Below, in pieces: positions 1 through 12,250 of a DNA stretch of 64,000 nt. Numbering within the stretch: the stretch's first letter is position 1; the number at the start of each line of letters is the position of its first letter. A program made the position numbers and the translations under genes. Below the pieces are notes generated by a model that saw nothing but the letters and a program-made list of their open reading frames with translations, was not told the origin of the DNA and ran no database searches. The stretch is from Closterium sp. Naga37s-1 (Eukaryota; Streptophyta; Zygnematophyceae; Desmidiales; Closteriaceae), in assembly GCA_947471745.1 (NCBI GenBank), contig CANJKZ010000517.1, positions 181,001-245,000 on the forward strand. The letters are read 5' to 3'.

Positions 1-3000
1 TGGGCATGTGGGCATGTGTGCATGTGGGCATGTGTGCATGTGGGCATGTGGGCATGTGGGCATGTGGGCATGTGTGCATGTGGGCATGTGTGCATGTGTG
101 CATGTGGGCATGTGTGCATGTGTGCATGTGGGCATGTGGGCATGTGTGCATGTGGGCATGTGTGCATGTGGGCATGTGGGCATGTGGGCATGTGGGCATG
201 TGTGCATGTGGGCATGTGGGCATGTGGGCATGTGGGCATGTGTGCATGTGGGCATGTGGGCATGTGTGCATGTGGGCATGTGTGCATGTGGGCATGTGTG
301 CATGTGGGCATGTGGGCATGTGTGCATGTGTGCATGTGGGCATGTGGGCATGTGGGCATGTGGGCATGTGTGCATGTGGGCATGTGGGCATGTGTGCATG
401 TGTGCATGTGGGCATGTGGGCATGTGTGCATGTGGGCATGTGTGCATGTGGGCATGTGGGCATGTGGGCATGTGGGCATGTGTGCATGTGGGCATGTGTG
501 CATGTGGGCATGTGGGCATGTGTGCATGTGGGCATGTGGGCATGTGTGCATGTGTGCATGTGGGCATGTGGGCATGTGGGCATGTGGGCATGTGTGCATG
601 TGGGCATGTGGGCATGTGTGCATGTGTGCATGTGGGCATGTGGGCATGTGTGCATGTGGGCATGTGTGCATGTGGGCATGTGGGCATGTGTGCATGTGGG
701 CATGTGGGCATGTGTGCATGTGTGCATGTGGGCATGTGGGCATGTGTGCATGTGGGCATGTGTGCATGTGGGCATGTGTGCATGTGTGCATGTGTGCATG
801 TGGGCATGTGGGCATGTGTGCATGTGGGCATGTGTGCATGTGGGCATGTGGGCATGTGTGCATGTGGGCATGTGGGCATGTGTGCATGTGTGCATGTGGG
901 CATGTGGGCATGTGTGCATGTGGGCATGTGTGCATGTGGGCATGTGGGCATGTGGGCATGTGGGCATGTGGGCATGTGTGCATGTGGGCATGTGGGCATG
1001 TGTGCATGTGTGCATGTGGGCATGTGGGCATGTGTGCATGTGGGCATGTGTGCATGTGTGCATGTGGGCATGTGTGCATGTGGGCATGTGGGCATGTGTG
1101 CATGTGGGCATGTGTGCATGTGGGCATGTGTGCATGTGGGCATGTGTGCATGTGGGCATGTGGGCATGTGTGCATGTGTGCATGTGGGCATGTGGGCATG
1201 TGTGCATGTGGGCATGTGTGCATGTGGGCATGTGGGCATGTGTGCATGTGGGCATGTGGGCATGTGTGCATGTGTGCATGTGGGCATGTGGGCATGTGTG
1301 CATGTGGGCATGTGTGCATGTGGGCATGTGTGCATGTGGGCATGTGTGCATGTGGGCATGTGGGCATGTGTGCATGTGTGCATGTGGGAATGTGGGCATG
1401 TGGGCATGTGGGCATGTGTGCATGTGGGCATGTGTGCATGTGTGCATGTGGGCATGTGTGCATGTGTGCATGTGGGCATGTGGGCATGTGTGCATGTGGG
1501 CATGTGTGCATGTGGGCATGTGGGCATGTGTGCATGTGGGCATGTGGGCATGTGTGCATGTGTGCATGTGGGCATGTGGGCATGTGGGCATGTGGGCATG
1601 TGTGCATGTGGGCATGTGGGCATGTGTGCATGTGGGCATGTGTGCATGTGGGCATGTGTGCATGTGGGCATGTGGGCATGTGTGCATGTGTGCATGTGGG
1701 CATGTGTGCATGTGGGCATGTGGGCATGTGTGCATGTGTGCATGTGGGCATGTGGGCATGTGGGCATGTGGGCATGTGTGCATGTGGGCATGTGTGCATG
1801 TGTGCATGTGTGCATGTGGGCATGTGGGCATGTGTGCATGTGGGCATGTGTGCATGTGGGCATGTGGGCATGTGTGCATGTGGGCATGTGTGCATGTGGG
1901 CATGTGGGCATGTGGGCATGTGGGCATGTGTGCATGTGGGCATGTGTGCATGTGTGCATGTGGGCATGTGTGCATGTGTGCATGTGGGCATGTGGGCATG
2001 TGTGCATGTGGGCATGTGTGCATGTGGGCATGTGGGCATGTGTGCATGTGGGCATGTGGGCATGTGTGCATGTGTGCATGTGGGCATGTGGGCATGTGGG
2101 CATGTGGGCATGTGTGCATGTGGGCATGTGGGCATGTGTGCATGTGGGCATGTGTGCATGTGGGCATGTGTGCATGTGGGCATGTGGGCATGTGTGCATG
2201 TGTGCATGTGGGCATGTGGGCATGTGTGCATGTGGGCATGTGTGCATGTGGGCATGTGGGCATGTGTGCATGTGGGCATGTGGGCATGTGTGCATGTGTG
2301 CATGTGGGCATGTGGGCATGTGGGCATGTGGGCATGTGTGCATGTGGGCATGTGGGCATGTGTGCATGTGTGCATGTGTGCATGTGGGCATGTGTGCATG
2401 TGGGCATGTGGGCATGTGTGCATGTGGGCATGTGGGCATGTGTGCATGTGTGCATGTGGGCATGTGGGCATGTGTGCATGTGGGCATGTGTGCATGTGGG
2501 CATGTGTGCATGTGGGCATGTGGGCATGTGGGCATGTGTGCATGTGGGCATGTGGGCATGTGTGCATGTGGGCATGTGGGCATGTGTGCATGTGTGCATG
2601 TGGGCATGTGGGCATGTGTGCATGTGGGCATGTGTGCATGTGGGCATGTGGGCATGTGGGCATGTGTGCATGTGGGCATGTGTGCATGTGGGCATGTGTG
2701 CATGTGGGCATGTGTGCATGTGGGCATGTGGGCATGTGTGCATGTGTGCATGTGGGCATGTGGGCATGTGTGCATGTGGGCATGTGTGCATGTGGGCATG
2801 TGGGCATGTGTGCATGTGGGCATGTGGGCATGTGTGCATGTGGGCATGTGGGCATGTGTGCATGTGTGCATGTGGGCATGTGGGCATGTGTGCATGTGGG
2901 CATGTGTGCATGTGGGCATGTGTGCATGTGGGCATGTGGGCATGTGTGCATGTGTGCATGTGGGCATGTGGGCATGTGTGCATGTGGGCATGTGTGCATG

Positions 3001-3309
3001 TGGGCATGTGTGCATGTGGGCATGTGGGCATGTGTGCATGTGTGCATGTGGGCATGTGGGCATGTGTGCATGTGGGCATGTGTGCATGTGGGCATGTGGG
3101 CATGTGGGCATGTGGGCATGTGTGCATGTGGGCATGTGTGCATGTGGGCATGTGGGCATGTGTGCATGTGTGCATGTGGGCATGTGGGCATGTGTGCATG
3201 TGGGCATGTGTGCATGTGGGCATGTGGGCATGTGTGCATGTGGGCATGTGGGCATGTGTGCATGTGGGCATGTGTGCATGTGGGCATGTGGGACTGTGGG
3301 CATGTGGGC
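1..3309 (+). repeat. 8-bp satellite array, two unit types
   Basis: About 410 head-to-tail copies of an 8-bp unit in only two forms, TGGGCATG and TGTGCATG, differing at the third base. The array runs off the left edge of the window, so its true length is unknown. Only isolated other changes were seen (TGGGAATG near 1385, GGACTGTG near 3291). It is not the plant telomere repeat. Because 8-bp units contain no stop codon, several frames stay open for over 1,000 codons; these are artefacts. The array lies just beyond a splice donor of the minus-strand SRPBCC gene and is probably intronic or truncates that gene. Confidence 0.97.
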
Positions 3310-3473
3310 GCGTAGGCAGGAGGGTATTTGGGATTGAGGCAAGCAAAAAATCTCACAAGAGACTCACGAAGCGACAGCTTGTGAAGCAAAATAAATTTAG
3401 AAGAAGCAGCATGGCCAAGGGAGCGGATAAGGACGAGAACAGAGTAATAAGGCAGACAGAGTATGGCACTCAC

Positions 3474-6400
3474 AAGCAGCTCCATCTGACTCCCTCTGCT
3501 GCTATTGCTGCTGCTGTTGCTGCTGCTGGCAGGGCTGCTGCTACTGCCTACACCACTGCTACTGAACCCCTCCCCCATATCCTCCCCCTCCTGTGCTGAG
3601 CTGGCAGCATCTCGGATGGTGACCTGTCCGCGGCAGGGAATGCCCTCCACTGTCTGCCACGTCAGCACGCGGTCGGGCGGCGAATCACTTAGCCGCATCA
3701 CACGGGCTGTCCAGGACACCTGCGGGCAGAGAAGAGGGAGTGACAGACGTGGACGGAGAAATGTGAAGTGGATGAGATGAGGAGGAGGCGGGGCTTCAAT
3801 TTGAGGCATCTCAAAAGAGGATGTATAAAGGGAGGGGGTATTTGAGTTGAGAGAGGGCGCATGCATGCATGTGAAGGAAGGAGGTGGTACGGGGAGGGCA
3901 ACAAGAGCAGAGCAGGGCTTGAATTTAAGGCGACGAGCGGTCGGATCGGGTGGGATAGCTTGGAGGCAGATGGTGAAAGCAGATCGGATAGGTACCTCAA
4001 AGCCAGTGGTGCAGCAGATCCATCGGGACAGCTGTATGCGGTGCTGCAGATCGCCCCCCGCCTCTGCTGCTGCCGCCCCTGCTGCCCCTGCTGCCCCTGC
4101 TGCCCCCGCTGCCCCCGCTGCCCCCGCTGCCCCCGCTGCCCCCGCTGCTCCTGCTTCTGCTCCTGCTTCTGATTCTGATTCTGATCCTGATTCTGATTCT
4201 GATTCTGATTCTGATTCTGCTGTGGTTGTTCCCGATGCTAGGAGATCACTGCTGAAAAGGTTATCTGCTGCTGAGTGCTCCAGGTGCCCAGCAGGTAGCA
4301 GCTCCACCCGTTGAATCCATTTCATCCTGCCACCACCCCACCCACCCACCCACATACCCACCCACCCACCCACAATGGCCAGCCAACGGGCGAGGCAAGG
4401 CCTCAAAAACGCATTGTGAAGAGCATCAATTCGAAGGCAAATAGCACAAGGGACACAACAGGAGCACACACACTCTTGCTTGCAATCACATACCCACACA
4501 CCCCTCCACCCACACACCCTACGCTACCTCCTCTATTCTCCTCCCTTCCTTCCCATTTCTCCAACCCCCATCACGACTTCACTCCACATCATCCCCTTTC
4601 CCCAATCCCCCCTGCGCCATACCCTACTTCCCTTAGTTTTCCTCGCCCACCGCCCTTAGAAACCTTACCACTAGGGAGCTTGTTCCAGTTCCACCCACAG
4701 CTGCCCCTCTGGAGACACCTCAAAAGTCCAACCCCCCCCCCCCCCCCCCCCCCCCTCTCCCCTCCCCCCCCACCCCACCCACACTCACACACACCGCTCT
4801 TACCACTTGGGCGCCTGTTCCAAGTCCACCCACAGCTGCCACGCCACGTCAGCAGGCACTGATAGGTCCATTTCCACCCGATGGTCAAATTCCATGTCTC
4901 CCCAGTCCTCCACTCCGCCCCCTCCTCCCCCTCCCTCACTCCCTCCTCCCGTTCCCCTGTCCTTCCCTGCCCCGCTCTCCCCCGCACCCATTCGACCCAG
5001 CGCAAACATACGAGATATTCCAGACATCTCTCCTTCCCCGTCTCCCTCCGCCGTTGCTTCAACCTCTCCCCCTTTTCCCTCCCCATTCCCCTCACCCTTT
5101 CCCTCATCCTTCCGCTCGGCCTTCCCCACTCCAGCAGCCACCCCCGCCGCGTCCCCGGCGCTGCCACTGCTCGCAGCGGCAAAAGCCGCGGCCACTGCAG
5201 CAGGAGACAACCTTCCTGCGGCGGCTGCTGTAGGCACGTGGGCAGGTGCATGTGCTGCTGCCGCTGCTGCTCCTTGTGCTGCTGCATCGGCTGCTGCAGC
5301 AGCAACGCCACCTGAAGATGAAGAGGCGCCTGCGTGACCTGGAGGGGCGGCTGCGTGCGCGGCAGCACGCGGGGAGCGCAGGGGGCGCAGGGGACGCGGG
5401 TGGAAGGCCTTCCGCGCGCCCCCCGCCTGCCGCCGCTGGCCGCCTGCGGTGGACGGGGCATGGCCGTCTGGTGTGGGTGCGAGCGGGAGGGGGAGGAGGG
5501 GGAGGGCGAAGAGGGTTTCGGGGATGGTGAGGAAGGGCGGTGTTGGTGTATGGGGAGAAAGCAGGAGGCGGACGGGACGGAGGAGGGTGGGCGCGGGGGA
5601 GTCCGAAGATGAGAATTTGGTGTGGGGGGGGGGAAGGTGTGAAGAAGAGGAAAGGAGGGGAGGTGAGGAGAGGTCGTGGGAGAAAAGACTGTGAGTGAAA
5701 CAAGAGAGACGTCTTGTGTGAGGCTCTGAAACAGCGACAGTGGGTTTGGAACGGGGAGGGGAGGGGAGGGAGGGGCTAAGACGACGCAGAAAGACGACTG
5801 GCACGTGGAAAGGACGACGCAAAAGGACTGACGAGTGAATGTAACCTAAGCGGCGCGCCGGCGCACCTGCGGCGTCCGCCAGTCTCCCAGTGCTCGCAGT
5901 CAACCCCGCATGCGCCGCAGCGCCGGTGGGCGCTCGAGCGCCCGACCGCACGTACCGACTCGCTCTCCCCGCTGCGCCCCCTGCGCTCGCATATCCTCCG
6001 CGCGCGGGTGCCGGCGTCGCATCGTCACGCCGTCGTGCCGTGTCGGACGGCGGCGCGTCCCTCAGCACGCGAACCGCTCTTCGATGTGGATTAGTCGGCT
6101 CGCCGCCGCCTCCGTTGCCACCGCCGTCGCCGTTGCCGCCGCCGTCGCCGCCGTCGCTACGGTCGCCATCACTGTTGCGATCCACGCCAAGCGCGCCCGC
6201 ATCCGCTGCCCCCGCCGCCGCTGCAACCGGCTCTCCTCGAGAACCTACCGCTGCTGTCGCCGCTGCGTCGTTGGCGGAAGGTGGTCCGCCGCCGCGTTTC
6301 CGCCACCCCTGAGCGAGCGGAGATCCTGCGGGTTCGGCCGCAAAGGTAAGGTGGTCGAAACTGCCCACGCGGACGGACACGACGCGGCGGAAGGAATGGC

Positions 6401-6671
6401 GCGGAAAAGCGGCAGTCGTAGCCGCGCACTGGAGGGGAAGCGGAAGCGGAGGCGGAAGCGGGAGCGGGAGAGGCGAGGGCAATTGCGGAGTCGCCAACGG
6501 CGTCATCCCTGCTGCTACTGCTGCTGTTGCTGCTGCTGATGATGGTGGTCGTCTTACTCTCCCTACAACTCTTCTTCCCGCGGAGCCCGCACCAGCTGCT
6601 GCTGCTACTGCTGCTGCTGATGGTACTGATGGTGCTGCTGCTAATGGTGGTGGTGCGGGCGGCAACGGCAT
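3474..6671 (-). CDS. SRPBCC (polyketide cyclase/dehydrase-like) protein, probably plastid, 3' end missing
   Basis: Exons inferred on the minus strand: 6671-5867, 5443-4804, 4326-3996 and 3719-3474, with GT-AG introns that keep phase (1, 2, 0). The N-terminal ~400 residues are Ala/Pro/Gly/Ser-rich and could include a transit peptide; a later Met near 6507 is an alternative start. The domain begins at HRVEMDLSVPADVAWQLWVDLEQ, here given only as its start HRVEMDLSVPADV, and continues across the junction as PKWMKWIQRVELL, then LSRWICCTTGFE, then VSWTARVMRLSDSPP and VEGIPCRGQVTIRD. These match the order of the plant and cyanobacterial START-like cyclase/dehydrase family, whose ligand is mostly unknown. 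A Glu-Ser and Gly-Ala repeat tract (about 4070-4210) is inserted inside the domain. The C-terminal helix is not found: after the donor at 3473 comes 160 bp and then satellite. The family is confident; the 5444-5866 intron and the start are less so. Confidence 0.8.
4664..4705 (-). repeat. Diverged copy of an exon end plus splice donor
   Basis: This 42-bp stretch repeats 4799-4840, which holds the last codons of the second SRPBCC exon and its GTAAG donor. About 37 of 42 bases match. The copy also carries a GTAAGG donor but has TAG in place of the AAG of the Pro-Lys-Trp codons, so use of it would end translation. It lies within the intron 4327-4803. Confidence 0.8.
4732..4755. repeat. Run of 24 C
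   Basis: A homopolymer of 24 cytosines on the plus strand (G on the transcribed-sense strand of the SRPBCC gene), inside its intron between the two copies of the exon end. Its length is the kind of feature that sequencing often gets wrong. Confidence 0.9.
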
Positions 6672-8431
6672 CGCATAAATGCTACATAGATTTTCGCACG
6701 CGCGTTATGAGGGCTCTGTTTGGTGCATTGCGATCCAAAACGGTAAAAAGCCGCAGTTTGCTGCGTGCTTAGGGCGGGTCATAATCATCACACCTCAGGT
6801 CAAATTTGAAACAGTAACCTTTCGTGTAGGGTAACCGCGTCGCCTATATTCAAACCTGGCCGGTTCGGAGGGGGATTACACCGACTCAACACACCGATCA
6901 CACGATCGGCAGGCATGCGGTGTGCCAACCTGTAAATGTGCAATCGCGCAAGTCCGACCGAGCCCAGGGTACCAAGATCAATGTTTGCCGTGCGTTTTGT
7001 TGCAGTATTTGTGTGTTTCGCGCAGTGTCACCATGTCGGTGTGTCGACGAGGCCATCAATCGTCGAAACCGCGGTCGAAAGGTTCGAAAGGACAAGGTGC
7101 AAGTGCAAATATCGCAGGATCATCTGCAAATATCGAGCCCCACAATCGAGTGGGCAGATCGATTGGCGAAACGTGGCGACCGCGACGTTGTAACGATCGC
7201 CCCTTTAGAATTGACAGATCTCCCGCAATCAGTGATCAGTTGCATTCGCACACTGTACAAAAAATTTGGCAAAAAAGAGTACTGTAGTATGATTACAGCA
7301 TAGTAAATAGGGTAACCGATTCCCACATCGATCGCTACTGACGATCGATCGTCTACTCTTTCCGCGTCCTAAAGACATGTTTACTGTAGACTCGCCACAT
7401 TCGGCGAGATCAAGAAACGTGGTGAACTACGTCGCTACAGTTGTTTGTCCCCTCTCCAGATCGATCCCACCCCAGGACTGAACGTAGGAAACGCGTCGTA
7501 AAATATGACAGCTAGTAGAAGGGGAAAGAGGTAGCGAGGAATGAACGTGTAGAGATCTTCGAAAGAAACTACGGAGGAGTGTTTCGATGCGGGATTGAAG
7601 GCAAGAGGAATATAGAAAGGTTGAGAATGGTTTTGGAGCACAGGCCATGTATGCCCTCCATACAAGCTCCACGCTAACCAACCTGTTCTGTTCCAGAGGC
7701 AGAGGATGCAACCGAACAAAAAACATAAAACCCAGTTCTAGGTTGGGGAATGGGGACAAAAGTGAAGGTTTCGGGGAGGGGAGTGTAGCGCACTGGTAAC
7801 AAGGTTCGTTATTTTTGAAGAACTCGCCGAAAAGGAAGGCATGCTGTTGTGATGCAGTTTCCAAGTGGTGCGGCGGATATGCTTTGCTGGCGCTTATGAG
7901 TTGGCATCGCGACAGATCTTCACTGACGTGGACGCGAAATATCTTCGGCAAGGAGCAAGCAGCCGCTCTGTCAATACCTATGTTATTAGGGCAAATGCCC
8001 TGACTTTCAAGGGGCAGAGTGAACAAACTTGTCAAACTGGAGTGCCAACATTATGGTGCAAATGCCAATGTAGCAAAATTCTTGGTTGATTTTTCGTTGT
8101 TCTGTTTGTGCCACGTTTCCGAACACACCCCATTGACTGATGTTTTTTTGCTGCAACAATCTTCGATAAAGCACGGATTCTTGTGGTTGTCATGTTCCAA
8201 CTAAAATCCCCATATAAGGTGCGTAAGAAAAGCAGTGCGCACTTGAGATAAGAGAAGTACATCATTGAAAGATACCAACGTTCAAACGACAATCAGACAA
8301 TACAATAATTATTTTGTTGGAAAAAATATAATATTCATCCAAACGTGCCATAATATAATAGGTTGCATGCTAAAATTTTCTTCAGATACGCGACTCCATA
8401 AGTCATCCTCTTATATGGGAAAACTGTGCTT
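6672..8431. other. Intergenic, no supported gene
   Basis: Upstream of the minus-strand SRPBCC gene, so its promoter should lie near 6680-6900. Open frames here are short, overlap on both strands and show no recognisable domain. No tRNA or repeat family was recognised. 8200-8430 is noticeably more AT-rich than the flanks. Confidence 0.5.
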
Positions 8432-8436
8432 ATCCT

Positions 8437-8675
8437 TGTTAGAATTTATATGTAACTGCCTGTAGCTGTAGTTTAGTGTAGTTATTATAAACTGTTGGTG
8501 GTGCACCTTCTTTGCATGCTCTGTTTACTATATGTACCCTAGTGCTATAGTGAACATCACTTTTCCCATTCTCGACTCTCACCTTGGCACAACCTCCTCG
8601 ACTTCCCCTAGGCCTAGGCTACTAAGCCTAGGCCCTACCTAAAACCTAAGCTTACTCTTACTTAGTAACTCAACA
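8437..8675 (+). repeat. Element A 5' LTR
   Basis: 239 bp, TG...CA ends, preceded by target duplication ATCCT. Confidence 0.94.
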
Positions 8676-8810
8676 TGGCATTAGAGCGAGTTACGTCCTG
8701 GCCTGTGGGCCCGCCTCACGCTTCCGCTGCTGTTTTTCCGGTCGCGCGCCTCGGGCGCGTGGCGATTTTCGTCCTGTCCCGCCCCCGGGTGGCGAGTGAC
8801 ATCTTTTCTG

Positions 8811-9073
8811 CCCGTCGCGCGCCCCGTGGCACGCGACGGTGCCCTGCCCGTCGTGCGCCCCGTGGCACGCGACGGTGCCCTGCCCGTCGTGCGCCCCGTG
8901 GCACACGACGGTGCCCTAAACCTGCCCGTCGTGCGCCCCGTGGCACGCGACGGTGCCCTGCCCGTCATGCGCCCCGTGGCACGCGACGGTGCCCTGCCCG
9001 TCGTGCGCCCCGTGGCATGCGACGGTGCCCTAAACTGCCCGTCGCGTGCCCCGTGGTGCGCGACGGTGCCCTG
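8811..9073 (+). repeat. 36-bp tandem repeat inside element A
   Basis: Seven head-to-tail copies of a GC-rich 36-bp unit, each containing CCCCGTGGCACGCGACGG or a close variant. Two copies carry short extra AAC-type insertions. The unit is a multiple of three, so it reads through in several frames (for example RRAPRGTRRCPA), but nothing suggests a real protein. Confidence 0.85.
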
Positions 9074-9853
9074 AGCCGCCGCGGAACCGCCCCTGGCGCC
9101 TGCGACGGTGTCCTGAGCCGCCGCGTACCCGCCCCTGGCGCACTCGGCGGTGCCCCTGCCTCACCCGCGCCTGCACTCGCTGCAGCCGCCCCTGCACCAC
9201 CCGGCGCCTGCCCTTGGAGCAGCCGCCCCCGCTCCTGCACTCGGTGCAGCCGCCTCTGCCTCACCCCGCGCCTGCACTCACTGCAGCCGCCCCTGACCTA
9301 CCCGCGCCGACCCTCTGTAGCCGCTCTGCGGCTTTCTCCCCGCCCACCCCCTCCTCCTTCGTCTCCCTGCAGCCGTGGGGGGGAGGGTATGGGGGTGGCG
9401 GGTGTTGGGGTGATGGGTGGTGTGCTTCCCTTCCCCTCCTCCTCCTTTCGTTCCCACTGCTGCAGCTGCCGCTGGGGGGGAGGGTGTGAGGGTGTGGGGG
9501 AGCCGGGGGAGTGTCACTGGGGTGGCAAGTGTGAGACCAACCAGCAGCCGTCCCTCCACCTCTCCTCTCTTCCCCCCTCTGCTGCTCCTGCAGCAGTGTG
9601 GGGGGGAGGGGGAGGGGGAGGGTGAGGAAATGGAGGGGGTGACCAGCCAGAGCCAGCCCGCCTCCTCACTCTCCCTGCTGCCCCTCCTGTGGTTGGGGGG
9701 GGAAGAGAGTAAGGGGGTGGCAGGAATTTCTTGCTGTCGCCTGTTCCTTTGCTACTGTACCTGCTCTGTTACCGTACCTGCTGTTGCTGTTGCTGGTATA
9801 CCCCTGCAGGTTGTGTTCTGCACAAACTCCTGCTGCAGGCAGTTATGGGGGAG

Positions 9854-10092
9854 TGTTAGAATTTATATGTAACTGCCTGTAGCTGTAGTTTAGTGTAGTT
9901 ATTATAAACTGTTGGTGGTGCACCTTCTTTGCATGCTCTGTTTACTATATGTACCCTAGTGCTATAGTGAACATCACTTTTCCCATTCTCGACTCTCACC
10001 TTGGCACAACCTCCTCGACTTCCCCTAGGCCTAGGCTACTAAGCCTAGGCCCTACCTAAAACCTAAGCTTACTCTTACTTAGTAACTCAACA
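9854..10092 (+). repeat. Element A 3' LTR
   Basis: 239 bp and apparently identical to 8437-8675; followed by the second copy of ATCCT. Confidence 0.94.
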
Positions 10093-10097
10093 ATCCT

Positions 10098-10985
10098 GCA
10101 TACCATGGAGCGACCAAAAACAATTATTACGATAGACAACCCTTAGAACACCATTAACAACTTTTAGTACACGTCTACAGTTGAGCGTGTCATATCACCC
10201 CAAAAGCAGTCATATTAAACGCGTCAACCTGACTAAAAGAACAGCTATTGAGTTGTTATTTTCCCTTTTTCTGCATATGACAATGCGTTCCATACCACCA
10301 CCAACCAACCCTGTTCTACCCCAACTACGGATGATACCCAACAATACAACTTTTCTGAACCCCAATAGTCTGATACCAAACGCCTAACAATCTTGTAAGT
10401 TGTTCGGAAAATTGTAAGCTGCTCAAACCTGCATTAAGTTGAAAACAAAAAAAAATCAAACATCATCGTTGAACAAAACACCGACAACACCCACGATCAA
10501 TCACGTATTAAGCCCATAACTTCATGTTACGCGATACGCAAAACCTACAAATGTCCGTTATTAAGAAAATATAACTTACCGATAGTTTATATTCCAAATC
10601 AATCTCACTCCTTCCAGTCGCTGACCCTCATTCCCTGCTTTCAAATTTCTATACCGGCCCTTTATTCCAAATCAGACTTTTCTGTCATGTCGAGCCTGCG
10701 GAGAGTCACCCTACAACGGGAGTGGAGTACGGAGGAGGGCACAGGGTTGTGCGGCTGATCGTAGCGCTCTATCAGAGTTTTTACTACTTGCTGGTTTCAC
10801 AGAGAAATTTGGCAAGAGTTTCCACTAAGAAATTGAAAGGAACATTGAGAAATTGAGAATTAGAGTACAAAGTGAGGCATCTAAGTGATATGACAAGCAT
10901 GTCAGCAAGCATTCTGCAAGGTGAAATGCCAGCACTGCATCAGAGCGATTTATCAACGCTGCAGCAGGGCACCCTGCCAGCGTAG
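10098..10985. other. Intergenic, AT-rich, no supported gene
   Basis: Sequence between elements A and B. Open frames are short and featureless; no exon with convincing splice sites was recognised. Confidence 0.5.
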
Positions 10986-11160
10986 TGTCAGAACTATATT
11001 GTAGACTGTTGTGGGGTAGACAATATGGGGTACAACTCATTTAGGTTTTCATACTTGTACCCAACTGCTTGTTATTTCATTCATTCCTCGTTATTATTCT
11101 CACATGGTATCAGAGCAGAATCGTTCCTAGGGCCCACCGAACGTTCCGCCCTGCCCTAAC
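10986..11160 (+). mobile_element. Element B, left part: copia LTR and primer site
   Basis: A 119-bp LTR (10986-11104, TGTCAGAACT to TCTCACA) is followed directly by the primer site TGGTATCAGAGC at 11105, the usual complement of plant initiator tRNA-Met. The element is interrupted at 11160 by element C and resumes at 36652. The last five bases, CTAAC, are the target duplication of C. Confidence 0.85.
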
Positions 11161-12250
11161 TGAGGAGATAAACTCTACAACGCTGGGAGCTAGACTACAG
11201 GTTGGGCACTTGTTGTAGGAGTGATTGTAGCTATGTCTGTGTTCTCTAAGACTTGTCTTTTCACAGGGCAAAACAGCAAGAGTTTCACTAAGGAATGTTG
11301 AGAATACAGAGTTCAGAATGATAACAAGCAATGGCAAAGATGGACTACATCACATGCAAGGTTTGCCAGTGCTCAGGCAGGTCGACTGCCAGCGTGACAG
11401 AGTTGTCGACCTGCCAACGCAGCATCTCCACGGTCCACCAACGCAGCTTGTGTGCGACTTGCCAACGCTGCAGAATGGCGGCCTGCCAACGCTGCATTCG
11501 CGCGGCTTGCCAACGCAGCATCCGCGCGGCTTGCCAACATTGCATCCGCAGGTGACTGTAAGCGCATGTGCAAGCACCTACTTCGCAGGTGCTTGTAGAC
11601 AGTTATGCACGACGTGCACTGTCAAGTACATTGCGCAGGTTGTCAGCCACATGCTGACAGTTGCACATGATGAGCCACGTCGACCATGTGCTGCCACGTT
11701 GGTCGACTTCGCCACAACAGTCTCGACGACGTTCGCACACCTTCGCACACTCGTCGAGCAGGTAACTTGGTCAACCAGATGAAGTCCCTGACATCTCTGC
11801 AGGATGATGACCTTCGTCATCACCGGTTGACGACCTTTGTCATCGCGGGTTGACGACCTTCGTCGTCGCTGCTCGACGACCTTCGTCGAGCACCTTCGTT
11901 GAGCACCTCGGTTGACATTTCAAAATGTCAGCTCCTGATTGGTCGAAATTAGGGCACATTCGAATTTCTGGCCAAAATTCGCCTGTGCAGTCTCAAGGTT
12001 GCGCAGGGTCAGACGCGACCCTGCGCAGACGAACACCCGCGAACTTCTGCACGAGCTGCCCAACTTGTACATGCGCACGGGAAGTCTGTGTTGCACTCGC
12101 AGATGCTTCAGTTACTCTTGCATGGATTCCCTAGTACACCTCGTGTACAGGCAACCCTCGAACACCTGTAGAAGGTCAGCTGCACCTCCCGCACACCCGA
12201 CCACAAAGTCAGTTTTGCCCATGCGAGGGCGGGGCCAATTTCCTTCAACA
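11161..12250 (-). repeat. Element C 3' LTR, intact
   Basis: 1,090 bp. On the element's own strand it begins TGTTGAAGGAAATTGG. It contains short imperfect tandem units of the GCCAACGCTGCA type (about 11400-11550) and GTTGACGACCTTCGTC type (about 11820-11910). Confidence 0.9.

Larger units (their letters stand above)
8437..10092 (+). mobile_element. Element A: complete non-autonomous LTR retrotransposon (TRIM-like)
   Basis: Two 239-bp LTRs bound a 1,178-bp interior. The LTRs begin TGTTAGAATT and end AACTCAACA, and I see no difference between them. The 5-bp target duplication ATCCT flanks the element (8432-8436 and 10093-10097). A primer-site-like TGGCATTAGAGCGAG follows the left LTR, and a purine tract ATGGGGGAG precedes the right LTR. 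The interior has no protease, integrase or reverse transcriptase, only GC-rich tandem repeats. LTR ends and purine tract resemble those of element G, so an element-G-type copia probably supplies its enzymes. Identical LTRs suggest a recent insertion. Orientation follows the primer site. Confidence 0.93.

Noticed and set aside
1-3309. Telomere at the contig end
   Set aside because: The unit is not TTTAGGG or a known variant, and it abuts a gene intron.
6-3599. Three overlapping frames of more than 1,000 codons (Met-Trp-Ala-Cys-Val-His type repeats)
   Set aside because: They exist only because an 8-bp repeat without stop codons is open in every frame; no start context or domain.
6920-7303. 127-codon frame upstream of the SRPBCC gene
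   Set aside because: Two other overlapping plus-strand frames are equally open and there is no similarity or splice support.
8675-9625. 316-codon frame in element A
   Set aside because: Its ATG overlaps the LTR-primer-site junction and the product is low-complexity repeat; no retroviral domain.
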